Source: Tanytarsus gracilentus (Eukaryota > Arthropoda > Insecta > Diptera > Chironomidae). Taken from it: a DNA stretch of 64,000 nucleotides. The position numbers and the translations under genes are program-made. Below are positions 11,801 to 23,600 of the stretch, piece by piece (positions within the stretch are counted from its first letter, which is position 1; each line of letters starts with the position of its first letter). A model generated the notes under the pieces. The model was not told the origin of the DNA, searched no databases, and saw nothing but the letters and a program-made list of their open reading frames with translations. The stretch covers positions 2,068,501 through 2,132,500 of the forward strand of contig JAXRKN010000045.1 of NCBI GenBank assembly GCA_038502055.1. Direction: 5' to 3'.

Positions 11801-14800
11801 ATATTTTACGTGCGATAGTGAATTTTTTGAATGTGTTTCCATTCAGAATTCTCTCGAAAATATCCACACGTGTCTCATTTGTGTCGTCAACAAAATCATT
11901 CGCATATTGATAAAATAAAAATAATTGTATTATGTATGTCAAGTAGTTTCCATCAATACTTCACTTAAAAGTCCATAAATCTTTCTAAAGTGCGAAACTT
12001 TCCATGACACAAACCCTAATTTTTCTTGATGATTGCGAAAATTTTCACCTCTAATTTATTTTATGGCCGGAAATCCAGTATGAGAATGTAAAAATATGAC
12101 ACGAGGGCTATAAATTACCGTAGAGAGCTTTAGAGATTTTTCTATTAAGCTACTTTAGTGAGAGGAAATCCTTGATGTTGTGGGGTAGATTTTTATGATA
12201 CAATCGACCAAAATAGCTTTGAAAAGTTGAGAAAAAGTGCCATAAGTTTACCCTGATCTGAATTCTTCTCCCTTAAGGGTGCTTCAAACTGCAAAAATAC
12301 AAGTACAAGAAAATTCTGGATTTGTGTGACTTTAAAAATATAAACTCAATTCAAAAGTTTCAAATCAAAAAAAGCTTTAAGTCTGTATTTGTGTCACAGA
12401 TAATCTTCTCTAAAATATCGCAAATATTTTAATGCTATTTAAATTTTATGCGAGCTATGAAAAGGCAAGACGTCAATATTTTTTTTTTCGCTCAAATGAT
12501 TGCACTCATTGTAAACTCTCACAAGCTGGCTAATGACGCAATAAATTTTAGTTGGCGTAATTTTAACTCGATGCATTTGTGTGGCATTAAACGGGTTTAA
12601 TGTCGAAATTCGATATGTGTGCTTATTTTGGACAGTATGAGGAGGAAGCACCATGAGCAACAGATGTTCGATGATTTTTCTCTCTAAATTTACGCCAATA
12701 ATGAATTTATTCATTTTTTCTATATATTTGATATTTTTAATCAAAATGCGATGTTGTCGAATTTTATTTTTCGCTATGTTTTCCCGTGCTAATATTAAAT
12801 TATGAGAGAAAATTAACTCTTGTATGACTGGTGCGGTGCTTTTGACATGCAATCGTTCGTTATGGTTTAATGGCATCCATGAAATTGTACTACGGCCGTG
12901 AAGGTATAGCAGAAATTTTCTTGAATTGTGATTACATTTTTACCTTTTTTCTTCACGTCCACCTTGAGCGAGTGAAAATTGAAAATTTAACAGCCAGCTA
13001 TAAAAATTTATTTGAAGCATTATAAAACTGTTTTTGTTTATTTTTTTTTCAATCGCTAAAAATTTATAATTTATTCAATTATGGGGTGCGCGTTTCATAT
13101 TGAACTTTTTGTTTTGATTGAAAGCAAAAAAATCATGCTTTAAAACAAGCTTGCTTAGCATTTGTGGGGTAATTGAAAAAATAATCACATTTTATTTTCT
13201 TTTTTGATAAATAATTTTTCTATTATGATTTTTACATAAAAGATTTTTATTATGCAAACATTAATTTATAATAAAAATGACAAATTTTTATCTCTAGTAA
13301 TTGTAAAAAAGCTTTCCCGAAGTTGTCAGCAAACAAACGTCAAAGTTTTGATATTTAAAATATTTTTAAACATCTGAATGAGGACTCCCAGTTTTACGAG
13401 TTTCTTTCGTCATACAAAAAAAAATTGAGACACAATTCCAGCTGATTAAGTTTAAGATGTATTTGTGACGATTGTGTCACATGACATTCAAATGGTTGAG
13501 AGATGTGTTAAGAAACTTTATTGACCTTAACATCAAGCGTGAGCACAGAAATCATTCGAAAGGGAATTTTCATCGGAAATATCAAAAAACAAGCAGAAGT
13601 TGTTGGCAATTTATTTGCATAAATTTTTAGCACATGCCGCACGACATCGAGAATTCGTGGAGTGGTTTGAGGAAAATTTTTCCATTTCAATTTTACGACA
13701 TTTAGTAAATGATAATAAATAATCGTCAATGTTAAGGGTGTTGTCAAACACACTTTTCACTTAGCATCATTTTTTTGCGAATCACAGACTTGTTGATAAG
13801 CTAATAAATATAAGTGCGCATTGTGGGAACCTTGAAAGCGGTATATGAAGCTGATAAGATTGTGCAATTTAAATCTTGATATGATAAGACATTTTGTGAG
13901 TCATCTTTGAAGGCAAATTTCCTTTGTGTATAGAGCTTTTATAAAGTAATTGAAAAGAGTATCAATTGCGCCTTTATTTATAAGCTAGCTTTTGGAAATT
14001 TCTCTTACACATTAAGATCATTTCATTCAAACATTTTTCTGATATTTATGAGGTTTTAGTCGCCATGGAATTCTTAAACTTGATCGAAGATCAAATCATC
14101 AAAATTCGAAAAAGCTTAAAAAGCTTTCCGAGTGCACTGCAATATCTAATTACACACAATGAAATATTTTTATTATATACTTTATCTCGAGGAATTTCCC
14201 ATTAAAATTGCGACTCAAATATTTGTTCCACAAAAAATTTAATAAGCAACTAATTAATGAAATTTCTACTTATTTTCTAGGCTGATGACAAATCGCTACT
14301 CGCGAGATTTTATCATGCAGACCGTGCTTTATCAGCCGTTGCCAATGAATTGGACAGTTTCGATGGACGAAGTGAGCCAGAAAGATGTTCACGACTAGTA
14401 TCAAAATTACGACAAGAACAAGTGAGAAAAGTTAAAGCTGAAAGTATGAATTTTTTTTAAAAATTTTAAATATTTTTTTAGGATCGCGTTCTTGGAATTA
14501 TAAATCAAATTATGGACGAGTTGCTAAGCGAGGATCGAGCATGTCGAGCGTTTCGTGCAAAATTCCCCGAGGAAGTTCTTCAAGAGAGTCTCGCTGGTCA
14601 GCTGTGGTTCGGCGCCGAGTGTCTCTCAGCCGGTTCAGCAATTCTAAATCGTGAAGCTGAGAGCGCGGAAATGCGTCCGTTAGCCAAAGCCGTAACAAAG
14701 TCACTCGATAATGTGAGAAATTTGTTGCGCGATCAGTGCCTTCGTAACAATACGCCAAACGCGCCGCATTTAAAGCTAGACATTAATGACGCTACAACGG

Positions 14801-17005
14801 AAACGCTGTATGAGTCGCTTAAAATTTTTGACAGACTCTTTGCGGAATTTGAGCTGCTTTACGTGAGCGCGATGGTGCAAGTGAAGACAAAACAGGAGCA
14901 TGAGATTCAACAACTGATTTGTGTGCTCTTTTCCGAGACACTACAGCGAGCACTAAAGATTGGCATTTTAGATCAAGATCAAGTCGACACATATGACCCA
15001 TCATTGATGTTTTCTATACCACGACTAGCCATCATTAGTGGTCTAATAATTTTTGAGAAGGGACCACTTAATATGGATCAAAGCAGGTAAGAAACTTTAT
15101 AACACTTTCAAATTATAACAGTAACACATGAATTGATTTCAGCGATCAACTGTCGGAGATGTTTCGACCATTCCGTAAGCTTTTAATAAAAATGCGCGAC
15201 TACCTAAGAACACTAAACAAAAATGAGCTTTTTCAACTCGAGAAGCTTTTGTGCACAAACGAAGAAATTAATTTAGCACAATCATTATCAAATGGCCAAC
15301 AGCAAAATAATTCAACGACGACAGCTGAAGAGAGCACAGCTAATGAAACTAAGAAAGTCACTGTGATTGTGCCGACAAGTGAGAACAAAAGCAATGAAAA
15401 TTTCTATTCTATAAAGAATAGCGATGACAATTCAGAGTGGGTTTCTGAAGAGAATCCAGAAGGACGAGATGAAGTTGACGATGAGATTGACAACGATAGT
15501 GAAAATTATAATGACGAAAATTTAGTGACAGCCGACTGTCCAACCGGATATCTCGTACCAAACACAACTCTAGGTAACTATAGACACATTTTAAATGTTA
15601 TTAAGTTGTTAATTAAGAATATTTTAGGAAACTTACTTCAATCCAATGCCGCACCACTTACGTACAATATTGTCATATCATCGCCAAACGAAAATGAAGT
15701 CGAAGAAGAAGAAAACGATTCAAATGCAATTGAAAATAACTCAACAAATCGTGATAGTGGAGTTAGTACAGGAATAGATCAAAGCCCCGAGCAGGAGACT
15801 CAATCGACAAATGTCCTTGTGGGACAGTACGATGAAAATTGGGAGAATTTAAGGAAAATCGTCGAACCGAGTTCGTCGAGTAAAAATCAAAACGAAAATT
15901 CTAGTCATAGACATCACCATCATAGACATGGAAAGCATAGAAAGACGAGAAAATTAACTCAGTCGAGTAGTAGCAGTGACGATACGTCTTCTGTGTCGAG
16001 TGCCGCTTCATCGCCCACAACTTCAACGGCATCGTCATCTTCATCGAGTGGAACAATGGAAATTGGAATGACCAGTCGAGATATCTCTAGGCGAGCCAAA
16101 TTTAAGTGAGTTAAAAATTGTATTTTTCATATAAATTTCATTAACTCGAATTATTCTTTTTAGGTCAACGGAAAATCTTCTTCATCGTCTTTTCGTTTGT
16201 ATTGCTGGCGTAGCCGATCAACTACAGACAAATTTCGCAGCAGACCTTCGCCAAATACTTCGATCTGTATTTCTTATGAACTGCACACAAGACGAAGAAG
16301 AACCGCCAGCACTGATCGATGAAAAAAAGTCAAAAGATAATCCACAAGATCTCTTTGAGTTTCGTGCGAGCGAGGAAAACGTGATAAGACAAAGTAATAG
16401 TAATCAAGGTTCCATTGGATCGCAGCAGAGTATCTGTTCGGCGGAAGAAGTTAATCCTGACCCTTCGTCGTCATCGGATGACGCTGTTTTTGAGGAGGAT
16501 GAAGGTAAATTTTATTACACGATTATTTTTAAAAATATTTAATTTAATAATATTTTTAGATGATAATTCAGTCGATGAGGAACGACATCAACCTGTCATA
16601 AACATAAACTGTAATAGAACGATAGAAACGCGCGATGATAACGAAATTAATCGCAGTCGAAAGCGCCACTATGGAAACCGTTTATCGGGTCGAAGTATAA
16701 GCTTGAGTGATGAAACAACGTCAAGTAACGATGATGATCGCAGAATTTCCACTTCATCACCATCGACCAGCCACAATCGAAATTCAACTGAATCACCGCC
16801 AAAATGGATTCCCGATCACGCAGCTCCACGTTGCATGAGCTGCGATTCACAATTTACTGCATTCCGACGAAGACATCACTGCCGATGCTGTGGTCAAGTT
16901 TTTTGCGGCGTCTGCTCAGCATCAACGACACCACTACCAAGATTTGGGCTCACAAAACCAGTTAGGGTTTGCCGTGCTTGCTACGGCCGTGAATCGACTA
17001 CGTGA
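5888..17005 (+). CDS. LST2: Lateral signaling target protein 2 (FYVE-domain endosomal regulator)
   Basis: Endosomal negative regulator of EGFR signalling; its FYVE finger binds PI3P, and in mammals mono-ubiquitination controls its location. Exons: 5888-5923 (MESLRKWLNKPK), 14281-14421, 14482-15086, 15143-15573, 15628-16105, 16164-16504, 16560-17005; total about 825 residues. The N-terminal helical domain (residues 1 to about 320) carries strongly conserved blocks such as SLLARFYHADRALSAVA, FRAKFPEEVLQESLAGQLWF and FSIPRLAIISGL. A long Ser/Asp/Asn-rich middle includes HRHHHHRHGKHRK. Within the C-terminal half RRAKFKSTENLLHRLFVCIA is conserved. The FYVE finger occupies the last ~65 residues: WIPDHAAPRC, RRHHCRCCGQVFC and VRVCRACY. 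The 54-bp intron at 15574-15627 stays open in frame if unspliced. Intron 1 is 8.36 kb, unlike all the others. Confidence 0.93.
5924..14280 (+). other. 8.4-kb first intron of LST2, no gene seen
   Basis: No open frame here looks like protein: the longest (minus strand 12439-12876) has no recognisable domain and begins and ends without gene context. Features I can see are a GA/CT-rich block at about 6541-6590, a CRE-like palindrome TGACGTCA near 7808, a second TGACGTCG near 11451, and many AT-rich homopolymer runs. It probably holds enhancers or alternative 5' exons of LST2, but nothing in the sequence proves that. Confidence 0.6.
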
Positions 17006-18008
17006 TGCTATTGGGAAAGTAGTTTACGCGAAGTAGTCTAAGAATATTCTAAAAAAATCTAAAAGTTCTCGTCTTACTTGAGAGATTGAAGAAAAATCAT
17101 CAGAAAATTAGATAAAATTACTTATGAAAAAGGTTGAAAGTCTTTCTAAAAACTTTTTGCGATTTCTAAAACATATTTTTGGAGCTTTTTTTTGACGTGA
17201 GAATTAAATTTTTTAAAAAGAGTTGTAAAATTAATTTCGGATTGAATCTAAGCTGACACTTGTTATTAAGTAACTGAAAAATTTCTATATAGCTAAAAAT
17301 TAGATGAAAATTCTGTTAAACTTCTTTATCAATTCCTTGGCCGCGCAAGAATGTTTTCTTTTTGCTTGTAGCCAATACTGACATTACCGCATTTATAAAA
17401 CTTGATATTAAACAATAATGTTCGGTCCATATCGAGTTCATAGAATTTTCAATCAAATAATAAAAAAGACAGGATTTTGGATAAACTGCCGAAGCTCTTT
17501 TTGATGATACCATTATTCAACCTTCCATAATATTCACCGATCATTTCCTGAGACACATTATTTTTGCTTCTGATTTTCTCAGTTTATTTTTTTTATAATA
17601 TTCTAATCCTTTAAATATTGTTTGTAATTTTATCATCTTATGATAGTCGCTATTTGTAAAACATATAAACTAAGTCTTTATCTCCTTATACACCCATCTA
17701 TACATGATTTATTTTGATTTACTATTGTTTCTGGTAAAATAGAAGTGGAAAAAAGATTAAAAGAAAAAATTTCAATAAAGAAAAATGATTTAAATGTGAT
17801 AAGAGGAAAATGGTAATTTTAAAAGTGTTTGAGAGTTTTAATTGAATTTTTATTTCAGGTATTTGCGATTAAAGTCATGCTTGAGGCTAAACCAAGAAAC
17901 TTGTATGGAAAACTTGTATGCTTTTAAAATATTATATTTTTTGATAAAATTAAATCACTCTTTCTATCTCAGCAACCTTTGCATTAGTTTCAGGAAAAAA
18001 TTCAAATC
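17006..18008 (+). other. LST2 3' UTR and galectin 5' region
   Basis: AT-rich, no coding signal. Splice-acceptor-like TTTCAG sites at about 17858 and 17993 suggest that the galectin mRNA has a spliced 5' UTR, the second one ending 15 bp before the ATG at 18009. Inference from consensus only. Confidence 0.4.
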
Positions 18009-19228
18009 ATGGGTTGTACAAGTTCAAAAGGTGATGAGGGAGACAATGAGCTTCAGCAAATGGGAACGCAAACTCACGAGACACACGAGCGTGCTCTAAA
18101 ATATTCGGGTCGGCTCCTTCCCCTCGAAGCTGGACATGTGGTGACAATTGCTGGAAAATCTTTGTCAAAAGCAGATTATTTCAACATTTTTCTCGGCTCT
18201 GATGATGGGCTTGTTGAGGATTTTGGCGACATTCAGTTTCACATCAATGTGGATTTCAATGAAAATAAAATAACAAGAAATTCATATACGGTTGGCGAGG
18301 GTTGGGGTGAAGCTGAAATTGATGAAAATATCGTAGCTGGGAATTATCCGAATCCAATCAAGCCCGGTGAAGTTTTCAAGATGGAAATTTTTGTTGATGA
18401 CGAAATGTTTCACTTAACAATTGACAGCAAACCTTTCTGCACATACTTGCATCGGCAGCCCATCAAGAGCATTCATCGAATTAACGTTTATGGAGCGATT
18501 GAGAAAATCCATCAAATCAGCCACATGACAAAGAAGGAAATTTCAAAGCAATTGGCGAGTGCTGATAGTTTAATTAACATCATCCCACCGACAAAACTAG
18601 GAAGTGTTCTCTCCTTTTCCGGTATGCCACAGGGAGATGAAAATGGAATTTTTGAAATTAACCTTATGGATGATGTCACGAGGCAAATTTTGCTTAAATT
18701 AACCGCAAATTTTGGAACGAAGAAAATAATGGCAAATTCACAGGATGAAAATAATAAGTGAGTGTTTAAAATTTTAACGTTTTTTTTTAATTAAATATTT
18801 TTATTAAGATGGAACCATGAAGTTGTTCATTTTCCGGAAGAATTTCCGTTTGTCATCAATAAAATGTTTAAGCTCGCCATCGGAGTAACTAGTCAAGAAT
18901 TTGTCATCTCAACTGACGGTCAATTTTCGATGAAATATCCGCACGAGGGTGAATTGAGCGAAAATCCTCTCAAGGTAATTTGAGTTTCGACTTTAAAAAC
19001 TTGAAAATAAATTTAATAAAATTTTAGATTGAAATTCTCGCGCGCGATGGCTTGTCTATGGATGTTTTTGGCATCAATAACTATACTCGTGGTGAGAAGG
19101 TGAAGTCAGTTCAAGCATCATTCGTTTATGTTGCTGATGGCTCAAAAATGGTCGAATTCCGCAAGGGTTGGAATCCTCAAAAATCTCTCGATAAAATTTA
19201 TGCCCTCAGACCTGAAAAAACTTGTTAA
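18009..19228 (+). CDS. Tandem-repeat galectin-like protein with N-myristoylation signal
   Basis: Two galectin-type beta-sandwich domains. Exons 18009-18757, 18809-18974 and 19028-19228 give 371 residues. The N-terminus MGCTSSKGDE matches the N-myristoylation consensus (Gly2, Ser6, Lys7) with an adjacent palmitoylatable Cys3, which would tether the protein to the inner face of a membrane. CRD1 (about residues 30-180) runs GRLLPLEAGHVVTIAGKS, FNIFLG, FHINVDFNE, EGWGEAEIDE and HRINVYGAI. CRD2 (about 196-350) runs GSVLSFSGMP, WNHEVVHFPEEFPF, FVISTDGQF and LKIEILARDGLSMDVFGI. In classical galectins the sugar is held by H-NPR, N and W-G-EE. Here CRD1 has INVD where FNPR is expected, though W-GEAE is kept, and CRD2 has no clear set. 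Beta-galactoside binding is therefore doubtful; the fold call is sound. Confidence 0.85.
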
Positions 19229-20139
19229 ATAAAAATATTGGAGCATCCAACCTCTGTGTTTATTTTTAGGTTTACTTTTTCACTCAATGACGCAAGCTAA
19301 ACAAAATTTACATCAAAGTTCTACACAAAAAACCCCTAATTGGATAAGTGTGAAAACCTTTTGATAACAATATGTGGGATTTTCCTCTTTACGTCATGTA
19401 TGAACCATTTCTCGTATGAATATGCAAGTCAAGTATCGAGGCGCGTGTCTAAAGATGAAACAAAGGAAACGCTTTAATGAAATTTTCTTTTGAAAATTAG
19501 GTTTATTGTGTTATGTTGAGGTTGAAGGGGTTATGGAACAGATATTGAATGTCGAATAAGTTCTGCAGGGGTGAACTTTTTTCAAATGAAAATTTTTCCA
19601 TTTTTTATAACTTTCATGAGCAATTTTTAAAAGCTTTATAATTTTCTTAAAAATTTGAATATTTTTGTAACGTATTTTTGGGGTTTAGATAACACTCACT
19701 TTTACTAAGACTATTTTTATATCCAGGAAATTGATTTGATATTTTTCCCCCAACTAACATTTCAAGATACTCCCCTGAATCCTTTCATCGAAATTAGATA
19801 CTCGCACACAACCTCAATGCAATCAATTTATATTCAAAGCTTTTGTTTTACTTAAAAATTACGCGTGTACTGTTGTTACGTGTTCTTGTTATCGGAGAAA
19901 GGAAAATCTCCTGAAAGGGTTATCAAGTAACCAATTTGCACTTTAGCCACACACACATGCACGTGGAAAATCATCATTTTCAATCACTTTGATTTGATAT
20001 CTCTTAACTTGGCACACATTCTCAAACGAATATAAAGGACTGCAGTTTAGGATTTTTCAATCATTGGAGCAGTGATTTTTGCGGTGTAATAACATCGTCG
20101 AGTGAAAATACTTTGAAGTTTAAAAAAGAGATTTTAAAA
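19229..20139 (+). promoter_or_regulatory. Intergenic region and corazonin promoter (TATA at 20031)
   Basis: No coding signal. TATAAAGG at 20031-20038 lies about 100 bp upstream of the corazonin ATG; an initiator-like sequence follows at about 20055-20065. Regulatory neuron-specific elements presumably lie upstream but are not recognisable by eye. Confidence 0.5.
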
Positions 20140-20680
20140 ATGTTGAAATTAATTTTTCTTATGACGGCTTTAGCGTGCATTGATCAGATTTATGGACAAA
20201 CGTTTCAGTACTCACGTGGATGGACAAACGGTAAGCGTTCAAGTGTCACAACAGATTTACCGCCATCACCGGGCATGTCATTGAGACAAATGATACCAAA
20301 TTCACTTCTGCTGACAGCCAACGAGTTGAATAATCGTGAGAGGTAAGAAGAAGAATTAGAGGATGATGATGAGGGTTGGAATATGAGGAAATATTCAAGG
20401 AAAGGGCAATTTAAAATTATTTTTGAATCTTTCAACCGCCATTAACTCCATCTCAACTCAAAGACACATTGTCATTAATCATCATCCATTTCTTGCGGTT
20501 TCTAGATTATTTCAGCACATCATAAAAAATCCATGTGACGTGCGGATGGCACTGCTGGCAGCGAGTCACAGCAATTTTAAGCTCACAAATGACGATTTTG
20601 CACCAGCTGCCGAGTCGTTAGGTTCAATTGACGACGATGTAGTTAATCGCTTCAAGAGGGAATTGGGAATTTTCCCTTAA
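20140..20680 (+). CDS. Crz: Corazonin neuropeptide precursor
   Basis: Precursor of corazonin, a secreted neurohormone that signals through a GnRH/AKH-related receptor in stress, feeding and ecdysis circuits. Exons 20140-20342 and 20506-20680 give 125 residues. A 19-residue signal peptide (starting MLKLIFLM, ending QIYG) is followed at once by QTFQYSRGWTNGKR: an N-terminal Gln that cyclises to pyroglutamate, the peptide QTFQYSRGWTN, Gly as amide donor and Lys-Arg as cleavage site. This is the canonical [Arg7]-corazonin of most insects. The rest is a corazonin-associated peptide without a second conserved neuropeptide; it contains one Cys and two late basic sites (near NRFKRELG). The ATG at 20140 is chosen because the signal peptide begins there. 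A TATA box lies at 20031. Confidence 0.97.
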
Positions 20681-23600
20681 ATATTTCGATGCTTCTTCAC
20701 ATCGCGACGTGTGTTATAAAGTGCCATCATCATCATACACCTTTCCATTATGTTGGGATAAAATATAATTTTGAGTGAGAAAAGATTTAGGTGCACGTGG
20801 AGTTGATTCGTAAATTACGTTAAAGAAGAAAATTGAAATTTAATGCACAATTTTAGTAGTTTTTGAAAAAGAGTGAAAAAATTTTACATTAAGAAAAAAA
20901 TTATTAAGAAAGTTCTGTGGGGTTAAAAAACGTCTCAAAAACTACCAAAATTTATTCCGTTAAAGTTTCAAATTTGTGAAAATAAACATGTAAAAATTTT
21001 GATAAAGTTTAGTGGAAAATTTAAAATCAACGTAATCTACACTCAACCCCACCGCCATGCTGGAATTCTCAACCTACGAAAAAAAATTTAATGTCGAGCA
21101 AATCAAAATAAAAAGGCTTAGAGGAAGCTGAAAAAAATACTCACGTGTCATTTACTCACTTTAAAAATACCTTAAAGTCACATCTGGATCTCAAGGATGA
21201 GCTCATGAATAATTAATGAAGTATCTGACATGAAAAGAGCTCCGAAAGCATTTCTTGGCTTTTAAATTTAAGTGGAAACGTTGCGGACGAATTTCAATTC
21301 AGAGATTTGTGCGGTGAGGGGAGGAAAAGATATAAAAAATCCATGAAGAGAAAAAGGGCTATAAAAATTGAAAGGTTTTTCTCACTCACTCACACACGTG
21401 TGTGCACATTTTTTGGACCAATTTGTTTTATAGATAACATTTTTTTCAGGATACTCTTTATATTTTATGGAACGAGAGAGGATCTTTCCCTGGTTTTGAA
21501 AGATTTGTTCGTCAAGTACGTCAAGTATTAAAAGTTAAATTATCACGAAAAATCTCAGACGTTGAAAATTATAAAAAAGCTGATTTAAATCCTTAATTTA
21601 TTAAAGAAATAGTTAGTTCGGTCAAATAGAATTTTTATAATTGATTTTTAAAAAAATTCAAAATTCAAAACATCCAAACTAACCCATCTAAATTTCGACT
21701 CGTGAAAATTCTCCTTAATTTTGAGAAACATGGCAAATAAATTTTTATCCTTGCGTTCATGTCTTTCAATCACACTGGCACCCGATTAATCTTTAATGTC
21801 TTTTTTAGTTCACATCTATTAAAGGAGGGTCTTGGAGATGACTATTGGAAAGTATTGACCACGTCAGATGGAGTGAGAAATTGAAAAATGGAGTGTTGAT
21901 GGAAGTGCCGAAAAGTGATTTTTCAACTCGATAAATTTTTAATTTAATAGGAAATTTTTCTCCACCTTAATGAAATTGCTTTTCATCTCGTCATCTTTCG
22001 AAAATTAATTGAATAAATTCTTCTCCACATGTGCCACGGCATAGTTTTCAGCATGCAGCAACGTGAAATGAGATGAATTAGATGTAATGAAATTTTAATT
22101 TAATTAACATGAAACTACATTACTCCCTTGATGCCTTTTGCGAACTCAAACTCACATGACGTACACACGTTTCACATTTAAGACATGAGAGAGAAAGAGG
22201 CGAAAGCATGCATAAACATTTATCATTAATTCATGCGCTATGAAAATGAGCACAGTGAGACTACTGAGGTGGTTATGATGGATTTTTCGTACTGCATGCG
22301 AGAAAATCCCTAGAGATCATTTTATTCACTCTACTCTGAAAATTAACTTGTGATGTGTCATGTGAAAAAAAGTAAAGTGAATAATTGAACGAGGGGTGAG
22401 GGATGAACTGAGATGTCGATTAAAATTATAAAAAAGGAGGATGGAAAATATTGAAGTATAATTTATTTGATAAAAATTTATTTTCATATTGAAGTTTTCA
22501 AGTACTTTAAAAAAGTGCCGTCCATTATTTAAATTTCTCTATTTCAATCTTTAGACATTGTCATTCAGATCAACCTTGTTTATTTTAAAAACTCCAATCA
22601 ACCTGATGATTTCTCAACAATTCACAAATGAGCTGCAAAATTCACAAAATTATCCAAAAAAACCAGCACGAAATAGAGAAAGGAAAGAAATAATTCACTC
22701 GCCACTTTAAAAATGACGTCGTCGACTAACAATTGTTGTAACTACCATCGATATGTATCTTAAGTGCTTTCTTTCGTGCCACTCGAATACTTTTCTCCCT
22801 GTTGCTCACAAAATTTTTCATTTTTTGGCAGCAATTAGTTTTAATCCAACCTAATAACATCCGCCCTAACTTAAATTTGATGGCATTTTGATTCGCTTTT
22901 GAAGACGTACATGAATAATAATTTCGTCTATCTAACAATTTTAATGAGGTCCAATTAATTACTTTTTTCTACAAAAAAAATCGTCCATTGTTAGTTGTAG
23001 TTTTTTTCATGAGAATGGAGAGCATTTAAAGCGGAGAATTATAAATTGGAGTTGCGGCATTTCGTAATTTTTCAATAGCATTGTGAAAATTCAGGGAAAT
23101 TTAAAATATTTTTGTGGGTCATAAATGGACCAGAGTCAAATTTTTTAAAATAAAATGGAACATGAAACATTTAATTACTTTATTTTATTTCAGTATTAAA
23201 ATGCCAGAAAATAAAACATTTTTTCAGTATGTTTCATTTTCAGCGCTGTTCCACTCTTTTGACCCCTTCCCAAAGCACCTTCAATTGAATCCAGACAAAT
23301 GAAATAAAAATTGATTTCTCAATTTAATCAGTCGAAAGAAAAAACAAATCTAATCATGTTCGATTAACATCACATTGCATTCCTTCGTGAATTGTCTCAT
23401 GAAAGTCAATCGAAAAAATGTGATTATTGCCATCGAAATTCAATTTAATGTCAGCAGTAAGAAGAAGCAGGAGAGCGACATGTCTGCATGTGTCAATTGA
23501 ATAATTAATGCCAAAATGCTGTTGTAATTTCGATACTCTGCCATTAAATGAATTCTCAAGTCTATTTTGTGTCGTCTTCTTCTTGCTTGCCTTTCACACT

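Noticed and set aside
12439..12876. 145-codon open frame on the minus strand in LST2 intron 1
   Set aside because: No domain, no signal peptide, AT-driven composition and no splice or promoter context; length is within chance for 8 kb of intron.
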